A stretch of DNA of 47,329 nucleotides from Jiangellales bacterium (GTDB lineage Bacteria; Actinomycetota; Actinomycetes; Jiangellales; Jiangellaceae). The notes under the pieces are model-generated. The model did no database searches. It was given only the letters and a program-made list of their open reading frames with translations, and had not been told where the DNA came from. The stretch is from NCBI GenBank assembly GCA_030447955.1, contig JAUJNY010000001.1:590056-637384 (forward strand), written 5' to 3'. Shown in pieces: positions 27,868-36,149 of this stretch (position 1 is its first letter; the number at the start of each line of letters is the position of its first letter). Made by a program: the position numbers and the translations under genes.

Positions 27868-29073
27868 ATGAGAAGTAAACCGTCCCTCGCGGTCGCCGTC
27901 GCGACCGCCGCCGCGGCTGCGACTGCCGCGGTGCTGCCGGTCGGAGCGGTCGGCTCCGACGGCCCTGACGGCGTCGACGTGCCGATGCGACTGACCGACC
28001 CAGGTGCCCCAGCCTGGGTGTCCGCTGCCGACGTACGAGCGGCAGCCACCGCGGCGCGGGTGCCCAAGCACACCGTCGTGGTTTCCCATCTGAACAACCC
28101 GCGTCAGCTCGACCGGGTCGCTGGCGGCGCCATCATCATCGCGGAGGCGGGCCGCGGCGGGAAGCAATGTTCCGGCTCAGGGCGTCGCGCGATCTGCGTC
28201 GGCACCACCGGATCGGTGTCGCGCATCGGGTATCCCGGCCGGTCGTCACACGAGCGCCCGAACCGGGTGGCCCGGGGCTTCGTTTCCGCCGCCGGCAAGG
28301 ACGGCACCTTCGCGGTCGGCTCCGACGGTGCCAGCGAGGGTCCGTACGGGCAGGTGTACGTCGCGATGACGTACGCGCCGCCGGACGTGCTGCCGGAGGG
28401 GCTGCCGAAGCGGCAGCTCGGCAAGCTCATCCGGGTGGGCAAGAACGGTGAGAAGTCCATCCAGGCGAACATCGCCAGATTCGAGCAGCGCAACGACGCG
28501 GATGGCGAGGGCGTCGAGTCCAACCCGTACGCCGCGCTCGCGACTCGTGGTCGTGTGCTCGTGGCCGACGCCGCGGGCGACACCGTGGTGCAGGTGCCCA
28601 ACGGGACCGACAACGTCTCGCTGTTCGCTGCGATCCCGGACGACGACCCCATGTCAGACCCGGTGCCGACGTCGCTGACCCGTGACGACAAGGGCCGCTT
28701 CTATGTGGGGCTCCTCGGCGGCGAGGGTGGCGGCGAGCGCGCCACCGGGATGGTGCTCCGCTACTCCAAGGAGGGCAGGCTGCAGAAGTCGTGGGGCGGC
28801 TTCTCCAGCGTGACCGGCGTGGCCGTCGGCCCGGCCGGCGCCCTGTACGTGAGCGAGCTGTTCGGCGGGTGCACGGATGACCAGTGCCTGCCCGGCCAGG
28901 TGGTCAAGGTTGGCCGTGACGGCGACCGCGAAGCGGTCAAGGTGCCGTTCCCGTCCGGCATCGTGGTCGACGACCAGAGCCGAGTGTTCGTAGCAGCGTG
29001 GAGCATCGCCTCCCGCGACGGCGCCTTCGGCATCCCGCACTCGTCGGGTCAGGTCTGGCGCTTCCGCATGTGA
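27868..29073 (+). CDS. secreted ScyD/ScyE-family beta-propeller-like protein
   Basis: Exported protein of 401 residues. The signal peptide (basic start, then [22 protein letters not shown]) has no lipobox. The mature part has the ScyD/ScyE family pattern: [34 protein letters not shown], then repeated segments typical of NHL/beta-propeller blades ([45 protein letters not shown]). Two Cys pairs (about residues 102 and 111; 331 and 336) may form disulfides outside the cell. The family name comes from cyanobacterial scytonemin clusters, but most members have no known role. AAGGAGG lies six bases before the ATG, an unusually good ribosome site here. The 168 bases upstream hold no other gene. Confidence 0.82.
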   Translation: MRSKPSLAVAVATAAAAATAAVLPVGAVGSDGPDGVDVPMRLTDPGAPAWVSAADVRAAATAARVPKHTVVVSHLNNPRQLDRVAGGAIIIAEAGRGGKQCSGSGRRAICVGTTGSVSRIGYPGRSSHERPNRVARGFVSAAGKDGTFAVGSDGASEGPYGQVYVAMTYAPPDVLPEGLPKRQLGKLIRVGKNGEKSIQANIARFEQRNDADGEGVESNPYAALATRGRVLVADAAGDTVVQVPNGTDNVSLFAAIPDDDPMSDPVPTSLTRDDKGRFYVGLLGGEGGGERATGMVLRYSKEGRLQKSWGGFSSVTGVAVGPAGALYVSELFGGCTDDQCLPGQVVKVGRDGDREAVKVPFPSGIVVDDQSRVFVAAWSIASRDGAFGIPHSSGQVWRFRM

Positions 29074-29082
29074 GCGCTCGTC

Positions 29083-29129
29083 GATGAAGGACGAGGCCCC
29101 CCGGGGAACCGGTGGGCCTCGTCCTCATC
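29083..29129. terminator. bidirectional hairpin terminator
   Basis: GATGA-GGACGAGGCCC pairs with GGGCCTCGTCC-TCATC around a small loop, with one bulged A. It lies between two convergent genes and can serve both strands. Confidence 0.75.
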
Positions 29130-29139
29130 GGCAGTTGAC

Positions 29140-29970
29140 TCAGAAGTCGCCGAAGCCGCCGAAGTCGCTGCCGCCGCTGAAGTCGCCCCCGCCGAGGTCG
29201 CTCCCGCCGCTGTAGTCCCCCCCGCTGTAGTCGCCGCCGTCGCTGTAGTCGCCGGCCTCCCCGGCCGCGTCGCCGTAGCCGTCGCCGTATCCGGCGTCAT
29301 ATCCGCCGCCGTCCCAGCCGGTGAGCATCGAGCCGAGGAGGAACCCCGGCAACAGGCCGCTCATCGCGTAGCCGCCGAAGTAACCACCGACCCAGGGGGA
29401 GTACGCGGGACCGGCCTCCCAGTACGGCCGCCGCTGCGCGCCGACCAGCACCTTGCGCACATCGGGCTCCGCCCCGGCGTGGACCCGCTCGGCGTCCGCC
29501 GCACACACCGGGACCCGGCGCAGCGCCCCGCCCGCCGGCGCCCATTCGACGTCCTCGGCTGACGGGCCGTGCGCGGGGTTGAAGAAGCACGGGGGCCGGC
29601 GCACCGGCAGCGGCTGTCCGGCGACGCGGGCCCGTACGCACGTCATGGCGTAGCGGCCGTCCTCGAGCGCCTCGGTGACCCCGCGTACCTCCGCGGGCTC
29701 CTGGACCGCGTCCAGCGCCGACTTCGCTCCCTCGTAGGCGTCGAGCGCCCGCTGGTAGTCCTGGCGGGTCGCCTCGTCGAGCACCCGCCCGGTGACGTCC
29801 ACGTCCAGACGCTGCAACTCCTCACCGAAGCGGGTCACGTCCTCCTCGGTGACGGCCTTGACCTTGGCCAGCTCGACCGCGGCCAGCTCGGCCTGCTGGC
29901 GGCGGGCGCGGGCAGAGGACACCGCGACTGCGGCGCCGGCACCGAGCATGAGCAACAGCAGCAGCTCCAC
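29140..29970 (-). CDS. membrane-anchored protein with Gly/Asp/Tyr-rich tail, unknown function
   Basis: Protein of 276 residues that I do not assign to a family. It starts with a short hydrophobic segment (LLLLLMLGAGAAVAV) and then a long charged alpha-helical part (residues 20-110, ARRQQAELAAVELAKVKAVTEED, possibly coiled coil). A segment with CVRAR, PPCFFNPAHGPS and VPVCAADAERV follows (three Cys). A Gly/Pro/aromatic stretch precedes a low-complexity tail of about 60 residues built from GGD(F/Y)SGG units. The tail resembles the Gly-rich ends of TPM/YgcG-type membrane proteins, but no TPM domain is visible. AGGAGG is five bases before the GTG. It follows the biotin carboxylase gene after 62 bases on the same strand. 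Confidence 0.75.
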   Translation of the reverse strand: MELLLLLMLGAGAAVAVSSARARRQQAELAAVELAKVKAVTEEDVTRFGEELQRLDVDVTGRVLDEATRQDYQRALDAYEGAKSALDAVQEPAEVRGVTEALEDGRYAMTCVRARVAGQPLPVRRPPCFFNPAHGPSAEDVEWAPAGGALRRVPVCAADAERVHAGAEPDVRKVLVGAQRRPYWEAGPAYSPWVGGYFGGYAMSGLLPGFLLGSMLTGWDGGGYDAGYGDGYGDAAGEAGDYSDGGDYSGGDYSGGSDLGGGDFSGGSDFGGFGDF

Positions 29971-30032
29971 GACGACCTCCTGTCCGCCTCAACGCCGGCT
30001 CGCGCCTCTCCGTGCCCGGGTCGGCGCCGGGG

Positions 30033-31862
30033 TCAGTCCTTGATCTCGCAGAGTACGGCGCCGCTGGTCACCGTGGCGCCCACCTCGGCGTTCAGGCCGC
30101 TGACCGTGCCCGCCTTGTGCGCGGTCAGCGGCTGTTCCATCTTCATCGCCTCGAGCACGACGATCACGTCACCGGGCCCGACCTGCTGGCCCTCCTCGAC
30201 GGCGACCTTGACGATGGTCCCCTGCATGGGCGAGGCGAGCGCGTCGCCGCTGGCGGCCGCGCTGCCCGCGCCGCTCGAGGTCCGGCGCGCCGGCCTGCGG
30301 ACGGGCCGAACGGCGGGACCTCCCGCGGCGCCCCCAGCGAACCCCCCGAGTCCCGCGGGCAGCACCACCTCCAGCCGCTTGCCCCCCACCTCCACGACCA
30401 CGCGCTCCCGCTCCAGCGCGTCTTCGGGCTGGGCCGCTGCTGAGCCGGCCACCTGTTGACCCTCGCTGGGGGGTAGCCCCTCCCACTCCGTCTCGATCCA
30501 GCGGGTGTGCACCCGGAACGGCTGGGTCGGGTCGGTCGGGGCGAAGGCCTCGTCCGCGGTGACCGCACGATGGAAGGGCAGCACGGTGGCCAGTCCCTCC
30601 ACCTCGAACTCGTCGAGAGCGCGGCGCGAGCGCGCCAGCGCCTGCCTCCGGTCGGCTCCGGTCACGATGAGCTTGGCGAGCAGCGAGTCGAAGTTGCCGC
30701 CGACGACGCTGCCCGCCTCGACGCCCGAGTCGACCCGTACGCCCGGACCGCTGGGCGCGCGGAACACGTGGACCGGCCCCGGCGTGGGCATGAAGTTGCG
30801 GGCCGGGTCCTCCCCGTTGACGCGGAACTCAATGGAGTGCCCGCGCACCGGCGGGTCGTCGTACCCCAGCGGCTCTCCGGCGGCGATGCGGAACATCTCC
30901 TGGACGAGGTCGATACCGGTCACCTCCTCGGTGACCGGGTGCTCAACCTGGAGGCGGGTGTTGACCTCGAGGAACGACACCGTGCCGTCCTGGCCGACGA
31001 GGAACTCACAGGTGCCCGCGCCGACGTAGCCGGCCGCGGCTAGGAGGGCCTTGGACGACCGGCGCAGCTCGGCCTCCTGCTCCGCGGACAGGAACGGCGC
31101 CGGGGCCTCCTCGACGAGCTTCTGATGGCGCCGCTGTAGCGAGCAGTCGCGGGTCGACACGACGACGACGCTTCCGTGCTGGTCGGCCAGGCACTGGGTC
31201 TCGACGTGGCGGGGCCGGTCGAGGTAACGCTCGACGAAGCACTCACCCCGGCCGAAAGCCGCCACCGCCTCGCGGACCGCGGAGTCGTACTGGTTGGGGA
31301 TCTCGTCGAGGGTGCGGGCGACCTTGAGCCCCCGTCCACCACCGCCGAACGCCGCCTTGATCGCGACCGGCAGCCCGTGCTGCTCGGCGAAGGCCACGAC
31401 CTCCGCGACGCCGGAGACCGGGTCGGGGGTCCCCGCCACCAGTGGCGCCCCGACGGCCTGAGCGATGTGGCGGGCGCGGACCTTGTCGCCCAGCGCCTCG
31501 ATGGCCCCCGGCGGAGGTCCCACCCACACCAGCCCTGCCTCGATGGCTGCGCGCGCGAAGTCGGCGTTCTCGGCCAGGAAGCCGTAGCCGGGGTGCACCG
31601 CGTCGGCACCGGCACGGCGGGCCACGTCGAGCAGCTTGTCGACCACGAGGTACGTCTGGGCGCTCGTCTCGCCGTCCAGGGCGTACGCCTCGTCGGCGAG
31701 CCGGACGTGCAGGGCGTCACGGTCGGGATCGGCGTACACGGCGACGGACGTGATGCCGGCGTCGCGGCAGGCACGGGAGACACGGACAGCGATCTCACCC
31801 CGGTTGGCGATGAGGACCTTGCTGATCCGCTGAGTTCCCGCTCCCGCGCTGGGCTGCGGCAC
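30033..31862 (-). CDS. acyl-CoA carboxylase alpha subunit (biotin carboxylase + BCCP)
   Basis: Biotinylated subunit of 609 residues. The biotin carboxylase part covers about 10-460: [31 protein letters not shown]-grasp loop [27 protein letters not shown] and [18 protein letters not shown] low-complexity linker (Ala, Arg, Gly, Pro) leads to the biotin carrier domain, with [10 protein letters not shown] and the biotin attachment motif EAMKMEQ at Lys574. It carboxylates its own biotin with bicarbonate and ATP and hands the carboxyl group to a beta subunit. Both beta subunits of this window (33196, 36146) and the epsilon subunit are close, so it probably serves more than one complex. GGGAGGAG precedes the GTG at 31862. 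It diverges from the acyl-CoA dehydrogenase gene. Confidence 0.95.
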   Translation of the reverse strand: MPQPSAGAGTQRISKVLIANRGEIAVRVSRACRDAGITSVAVYADPDRDALHVRLADEAYALDGETSAQTYLVVDKLLDVARRAGADAVHPGYGFLAENADFARAAIEAGLVWVGPPPGAIEALGDKVRARHIAQAVGAPLVAGTPDPVSGVAEVVAFAEQHGLPVAIKAAFGGGGRGLKVARTLDEIPNQYDSAVREAVAAFGRGECFVERYLDRPRHVETQCLADQHGSVVVVSTRDCSLQRRHQKLVEEAPAPFLSAEQEAELRRSSKALLAAAGYVGAGTCEFLVGQDGTVSFLEVNTRLQVEHPVTEEVTGIDLVQEMFRIAAGEPLGYDDPPVRGHSIEFRVNGEDPARNFMPTPGPVHVFRAPSGPGVRVDSGVEAGSVVGGNFDSLLAKLIVTGADRRQALARSRRALDEFEVEGLATVLPFHRAVTADEAFAPTDPTQPFRVHTRWIETEWEGLPPSEGQQVAGSAAAQPEDALERERVVVEVGGKRLEVVLPAGLGGFAGGAAGGPAVRPVRRPARRTSSGAGSAAASGDALASPMQGTIVKVAVEEGQQVGPGDVIVVLEAMKMEQPLTAHKAGTVSGLNAEVGATVTSGAVLCEIKD

Positions 31863-31944
31863 GCTCGACTCCTCCCTGGGCTGGCGCGAGAGCCTAGCGC
31901 CGTGACCTGACCGGCCCGCGGGCGCGCGTGGCCCGGCGGTGACT

Positions 31945-31984
31945 TACGTTGAGGTTGAGTGCATGACACGGCGACCGGGGAGGA
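31945..31984 (+). promoter_or_regulatory. promoter region and RBS of the acyl-CoA dehydrogenase gene
   Basis: TACGTT (31945-31950) is a good -10 candidate, and GGGGAGG lies before ATG 31994 at normal distance. TTACGTTGAGGTTGAG resembles, loosely, the TTACGT-type sites of MerR-family regulators of branched-chain acyl-CoA genes; this is a weak inference. Confidence 0.4.
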
Positions 31985-31993
31985 TCCGCGTCC

Positions 31994-33160
31994 ATGAGCT
32001 TCGAGCTGTCCGCCGACCACGAGGTCTTCCGCAAGGTTGTCCGTGACTTTGCCGAGGCCGAGATCGCGCCGCACGCGGCCCGCTGGGACCGCGAGCACCA
32101 CTTCCCGGTCGACGTCGTGCAGGCGATGGGCGAGCTCGGGTTGTTCGGCATCGTGGCCCCGGAGGAGTACGGCGGCGCCGCCGGCGACTTCACCTCGCTG
32201 TGCGTGGCCATCGAGGAGATCGGCCGGGTCGACCAGTCGATGGGCATCACCTTGGAGGCCGCGGTCGGGCTCGGCATCGCCCCGCTCATGACCTTCGGCT
32301 CCGCCGAGCAGAAGGAACGCTGGCTGCCCGACCTGGTGGCCGGCCGGGCGCTCGCCGGGTTCGGGCTGACCGAGCCGGAGGCCGGGTCCGACGCCGGCGC
32401 CACCCGTACCCGGGCGCGCCTGGAGGGCGGGCACTGGGTGATCGACGGCGCGAAGGCCTTCATCACCAACTCCGGCTCGTCCATCACGTCGCTGGTCGCG
32501 GTCACCGCTCGTACCGGCGAGACCACCGACGGGCGACCGGAGCTGTCCGCGATACTCGTTCCCGCCGGAACTCCCGGCTTCACCGTCGAGCCGGCGTACG
32601 ACAAGCTCGGCTGGCACGCCTCCGACACGCACGGGCTCACCTTTGAGGGTTGTCGGGTGCCGGAGGACCACCTGCTCGGCCAGCGCGGCGCCGGCTTCCG
32701 CCAGTTCCTCGCGACGCTGGACGACGGGCGCATCGCGATCTCCGCGCTCGCCGTCGGCCTGGCCCAGGCGTGCCTCGAGCAGGCGAGCGCGTACGCCAAG
32801 GAGCGCGTCGCCTTCGGCCGGCCGATCGGTGCCAACCAGGGTGTCGCGTTCCAGGTCGCCGACCTCCAGGTCATGGTGGACGCCGCCCGGCTGCTCACCT
32901 ACAAGGCGGCCTGGCTCAAGGACGAGGGTCGCTCGCCCGCTGCGGTCAAGCAGGCCGCGGCCGTGGCCAAGCTCTACTCCACCGAGGCCGCGGTCAGCGC
33001 TACCCGGGTGGCCACCCAGGTGTTCGGCGGCTACGGGTTCATGGAGGAGTACCCCGTCGCCCGGTTCTACCGCGACGCCAAGATCCTCGAGATCGGCGAG
33101 GGAACCAGTGAGATCCAGCGGCTCGTCATTGCCCGCGGGCTGGGCCTGCCTGTCGAGTAA
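31994..33160 (+). CDS. acyl-CoA dehydrogenase
   Basis: FAD-dependent alpha,beta-dehydrogenation of an acyl-CoA, with electrons passed to ETF. It is 388 residues. AGFGLTEPEAGSDAG and FITNSGS are the flavin and substrate segments, and RVAFGRPIGANQGVAFQVAD and QVFGGYGFMEEYPVARFYRDAK are standard. The catalytic base is Glu369 in IGEGTSEIQ. Human isovaleryl-CoA dehydrogenase has Ala at this place and uses another Glu, so a short- or branched-chain acyl-CoA (butyryl, isobutyryl, 2-methylbutyryl) fits better than isovaleryl-CoA. The ATG has a good ribosome site. The carboxylase beta gene follows after 35 bases. The alpha-subunit gene is divergent. Confidence 0.94.
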   Translation: MSFELSADHEVFRKVVRDFAEAEIAPHAARWDREHHFPVDVVQAMGELGLFGIVAPEEYGGAAGDFTSLCVAIEEIGRVDQSMGITLEAAVGLGIAPLMTFGSAEQKERWLPDLVAGRALAGFGLTEPEAGSDAGATRTRARLEGGHWVIDGAKAFITNSGSSITSLVAVTARTGETTDGRPELSAILVPAGTPGFTVEPAYDKLGWHASDTHGLTFEGCRVPEDHLLGQRGAGFRQFLATLDDGRIAISALAVGLAQACLEQASAYAKERVAFGRPIGANQGVAFQVADLQVMVDAARLLTYKAAWLKDEGRSPAAVKQAAAVAKLYSTEAAVSATRVATQVFGGYGFMEEYPVARFYRDAKILEIGEGTSEIQRLVIARGLGLPVE

Positions 33161-33195
33161 GGTCCGCGCGTGCCGCACGAGCAGCGAGCCGGCCA

Positions 33196-34737
33196 GTGGG
33201 CGCGGGCGTGAGCAGGGACCACTTCAAGGAAGTCGCCGTCGCGCGGGAGGCGACGCTGCGACCTCCCGAGCGCGCGGCGGCCAAGCTCACCGCCCAGCGC
33301 AAGCTCTACGTCCGCGACCGGCTGGCCCTGCTCTTCGACCCGGACACGTTCGTCGAGGACGCCCAGCTGGCCAACGCGCTGACGCCGGGCCTGCCCGCCG
33401 ACGGTGTGGTCACCGGCCGCGGTCTGGTCGACGGCCGACCGGCGCTGGTGGTCGCCAACGACCCGACGGTCAAGGCGGGTTCCTGGGGTGCCCGCACGGT
33501 GGAAAAGATCGTCCGAGTCACCGAGGCCGCGCTGCGCGACGAGCTGCCGATCTTCTGGCTGATCGACTCCGCCGGCGCCCGGATCACCGACCAGGTCCAG
33601 CTCTTCCCCGGCCGGCGGGGGGCCGGACGCATCTTCCACAACCAGGTCGCGCTGTCCGGCAAGGTGCCCCAGGTCTGCTGCCTGTTCGGGCCGAGCGCCG
33701 CCGGAGGCGCGTACATCCCCGCCTTCTGTGACGTCGTGATCATGGTCGAGGGCAACGCCTCGATGTACCTCGGCAGCCCACGGATGGCCGAGATGGTCGT
33801 GGGGGAGCGGGTGAGCCTGGAGGAGATGGGCGGAGCGCGCATGCACGCCACCGTCTCCGGGTCCGGGGACAACCTCGCCGCCGACGACGCGGAGGCCATC
33901 GAGGCGGCCAAGGCGTTCTTCTCCTACCTGCCGGGGTCGTGGCGGGAGCGACCACCCGCGTACGACTCAGCCCCGCCGGCGCGGGTGTTCACCCGCGACC
34001 TGGTGCCCGAGCAGGAGAGCGCCGGGTACGACGTCCACACGGTCATCGACGCGCTCATCGACGAGGGGTCGTTCTTTGAGGTCAAGCCGCTGTTCGCGGC
34101 CGAGGTGGTTACCGGCTTCGGCTTGCTCGAGGGCCAGGTCGTCGGGATCGTGGCCAACCAGCCGGCGGTGCGTGGCGGGGTGCTCTTCGTCGACTCCTCG
34201 GACAAGGCGGCGCGGTTTATCTGGTTGTGCGACGCGTTCAACGTGCCGCTGCTCTACCTCGCCGACGTGCCGGGCTTCATGATCGGCTCGGAGGTCGAGC
34301 GGCAGGGCATCATCCGCCACGGGGCCAAGATGATCACAGCGGTGTCGGAAGCGACGGTGCCGACCGTGTCCGTCATCATCCGCAAGGCCTACGGCGCCGG
34401 GCTGTACGCCATGTGTGGGCCGGGGTTCTCCCCCGACGCCTGCCTCGCGCTGCCCACGGCCAAGATCGCGGTCATGGGGCCCGAGGCGGCGATCAACGCC
34501 GTCTACTACAACAAGATTTCTGCCGTCGAGGATCCCGCCGAGCGGGAGGCGTACGTCGCCCGGCTGCGCGAGGAGTACGAGGAGGACATCGACATCCTGC
34601 GGCTTGCAGCTGACCTCGTCATCGACGCCGTCGTCGAGCCCGAGTCGCTGCGCGCCGAGGTGGTGGCCCGGCTGGCCGCCGCTGCCACCAAGGACCGCCG
34701 CTTCACCGAGAAACGCCACGGCGTCCCCCCGGTCTGA
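33196..34737 (+). CDS. acyl-CoA carboxylase carboxyltransferase (beta) subunit, non-PccB type
   Basis: Transfers the carboxyl group from biotin to an acyl-CoA. It is 513 residues with both crotonase-like halves. Landmarks: IDSAGARITDQVQLFPG, GPSAAGGAYIPAF (first oxyanion region), EEMGGARMHATVSG, VIDALIDEGSFFEVK, LADVPGFMIGSEVERQGIIRHG and KAYGAGLYAMCGPG (second oxyanion region), KRHGVPPV end. It differs from the PccB of this window, which has the [15 protein letters not shown] form. Its length and C-terminal half recall the YngE-type carboxylases found in leucine-degradation operons, while it lacks the MGGEQAA motif of classical methylcrotonyl-CoA carboxylase, so substrate is open. Start uncertain: GTG 33196 or GTG 33208. 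It probably forms an operon with the acyl-CoA dehydrogenase. Confidence 0.92.
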   Translation: MGAGVSRDHFKEVAVAREATLRPPERAAAKLTAQRKLYVRDRLALLFDPDTFVEDAQLANALTPGLPADGVVTGRGLVDGRPALVVANDPTVKAGSWGARTVEKIVRVTEAALRDELPIFWLIDSAGARITDQVQLFPGRRGAGRIFHNQVALSGKVPQVCCLFGPSAAGGAYIPAFCDVVIMVEGNASMYLGSPRMAEMVVGERVSLEEMGGARMHATVSGSGDNLAADDAEAIEAAKAFFSYLPGSWRERPPAYDSAPPARVFTRDLVPEQESAGYDVHTVIDALIDEGSFFEVKPLFAAEVVTGFGLLEGQVVGIVANQPAVRGGVLFVDSSDKAARFIWLCDAFNVPLLYLADVPGFMIGSEVERQGIIRHGAKMITAVSEATVPTVSVIIRKAYGAGLYAMCGPGFSPDACLALPTAKIAVMGPEAAINAVYYNKISAVEDPAEREAYVARLREEYEEDIDILRLAADLVIDAVVEPESLRAEVVARLAAAATKDRRFTEKRHGVPPV

Positions 34738-34811
34738 CGGGTCACCAAGCACCGGCGCCCCGCGCGCTTCACCCGCCGGCACCTCGCGCTCACCCGCGCC
34801 GGCGCCGTAAG

Positions 34812-35426
34812 TCAGGGAGCCGGGCGGTCCGTCCACAGGTCGTACCACCGGATGTCGAGGTCAGCCAGCAGCCGCCGCAGCAGGGGCAGTGAGAGGCCGA
34901 CCACGTTGTGCGGATCACCCTCGACCCCGTCCACGAACGCCCCGCCGAGCCCGTCCAGGGTGAACGCCCCCGCGACGAGCTGCGGCTCGCCGGTGGCGAC
35001 GTACGCCTCGATCTCCGCGACTGAGATGTCGGCGAAGCGGACAAGCGTCGAGCCCACCCCCTCCACGGCGCGACCCGACTCGGTCTCGACGACGCAGTGG
35101 CCGGTGTGCAGGGTGCCGGTGTGCCCGCTCATCCGCCGCCAGCGGGCGATGGCGTCGGCCGCCGAGGTGGGCTTGCCGTACGGCGTCCCGTCCAGCTCGA
35201 GCAGCGAGTCGCAGCCGAGCACCAACGCCGGTGGAGGGGAGAGGCCCGCGGCCACGGCATGCGCCTTGCGCCGGGCAAGACAGCGGACCGTGTCGGTGAC
35301 CGACGCTGAGATACCCGATTCGTCGACGCCGCTCACGACGACCTCCGGGTCGAGCCCGGCACGGCGGAGCGTGGCCAGCCGGCCCGAGGAGGCGGAGGCG
35401 AGGACGAGACGCGGCCGGCTGGTCAC
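34812..35426 (-). CDS. maf: Maf-family nucleoside triphosphate pyrophosphatase
   Basis: House-cleaning nucleotide pyrophosphatase that hydrolyses non-canonical or canonical NTPs to NMP and pyrophosphate. It is 204 residues. Family motifs: LVLASASSGRLATLRRAG (phosphate-binding start), SGVDES, CLARRKAHAVA, VLGCDSLLELDG with the catalytic Asp, GKPTSAADAIARWRRMSG and TLDGLGGAFVDGVEGDPHNVVGLSL. The GTG start follows TAAGTT by seven bases, a leaderless-type arrangement. It is convergent with the carboxylase beta gene across about 75 bases holding a CCGGCGC/GCGCCGG repeat with a wide loop. Its location near accE and pccB is common in actinobacteria, without known functional meaning. Confidence 0.93.
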   Translation of the reverse strand: MTSRPRLVLASASSGRLATLRRAGLDPEVVVSGVDESGISASVTDTVRCLARRKAHAVAAGLSPPPALVLGCDSLLELDGTPYGKPTSAADAIARWRRMSGHTGTLHTGHCVVETESGRAVEGVGSTLVRFADISVAEIEAYVATGEPQLVAGAFTLDGLGGAFVDGVEGDPHNVVGLSLPLLRRLLADLDIRWYDLWTDRPAP

Positions 35427-35433
35427 GGGCCAG

Positions 35434-35439
35434 AACTTA
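35434..35439 (-). promoter_or_regulatory. leaderless-type -10 box of maf
   Basis: TAAGTT on the minus strand ends seven bases before the GTG at 35426. Confidence 0.45.
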
Positions 35440-35492
35440 GCTCCCGCCTCCGGGTCGAAGATCTGTCAGACGGTGCGGGTTCACTCCCGGGG

Positions 35493-35876
35493 ATGGACGC
35501 CAGGACGTACGCGAAACGGTGGGCCGACACGTGGCGACGAGCGTGGCCCGTCCACGACATCGAGGCCATCGTCGCCGGTCACGCACCGGACTGTCGGGAT
35601 TGGTCGGCGCCGTTCCGCCCGGTCGCCGAGGGACGGGAGGCGCTGCGCGGCTACCTCTAGCTGGCGTTCGGCTCGGAGCGTGAGGTGCCGCACGTGTGGT
35701 TGGGCGAACCGCTGGTCGACGGCGACGCGGCCGCGGTCGAGTGGCGCTCGGTGGTCGTGGACGAGACGGGGGTCGGCACCCTTGCGGGGGTGACGCTGCT
35801 GCGCTTCGGCGGCGACGGGCTGGTGGCCGAGTCACGCCACTACTGGCACGCGGAGGCAGGTGATCATCGGGCCTGA
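35493..35876 (+). pseudogene. SnoaL-like (NTF2-fold) protein gene with internal stop
   Basis: A reading frame of 127 codons is interrupted by TAG at 35658-35660. Before the stop: YAKRWADTWRRAWPVHDIEAI, APFRPVAEGREALRGYL; after it: LAFGSEREVPHVWLGEPLVDG, AAVEWRSVV, LLRFGGDGLVAESRHYWHAEAG. Joined across the stop this is a typical SnoaL-like polyketide-cyclase/NTF2-fold protein, a family of small ligand-binding or isomerase proteins with diverse roles. In homologues the stop position usually holds Glu or a similar residue (from memory), so a single substitution such as GAG to TAG would explain it. No ribosome site or TAnnnT box is clear upstream. A GTG at 35685 could start the second half alone. 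Real nonsense mutation or sequence error. Confidence 0.75.
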
Positions 35877-35927
35877 CTCGGATTCGGCGCTCCGGCGCGG
35901 CGCTCGTGCGCGGCGTTCTACGGGGGC

Positions 35928-36149
35928 TCAGCGCGGCAGGCCGCTGGAGCGCCACGCCCCCGGACCCGGACGCAGCGGCGCGCAGACCTGCCGCCAGTAC
36001 GCCGCCCAGCCGGCCGGGCGCTCCGCGCGCGTCGTACGCCCGCTGGCCGAGGCGCGGGCGGCGACGACGGCCACCAGAGCCGCCAGCTCCTCGGGTGTCG
36101 GCTCACCACGCACGACGCGGAGCAGCGGCGGGCTGGCCTCCTCGCTCAC
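35928..36149 (-). CDS. acyl-CoA carboxylase epsilon subunit
   Basis: Small protein of 73 residues found only in actinobacterial acyl-CoA carboxylases, where it helps the alpha and beta subunits assemble and raises activity. The sequence [25 protein letters not shown] is the family signature. The tail ([26 protein letters not shown]) has the usual conserved Trp residues. The GTG start overlaps the pccB stop (GTGA at 36149-36146), so it is co-translated with that beta subunit and most likely belongs to the propionyl-CoA carboxylase complex. A longer in-frame reading upstream is antisense-type noise inside pccB. Confidence 0.9.
   Translation of the reverse strand: MSEEASPPLLRVVRGEPTPEELAALVAVVAARASASGRTTRAERPAGWAAYWRQVCAPLRPGPGAWRSSGLPR

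Noticed and set aside
25411-28167. A very long minus-strand open frame (918 codons) covering the PNP, LpdA-like and ScyD-like regions
   Set aside because: Only its 3' part (25411-26232) is coding. The rest is antisense to the LpdA-like gene, has no family-like sequence and results from the high GC content.
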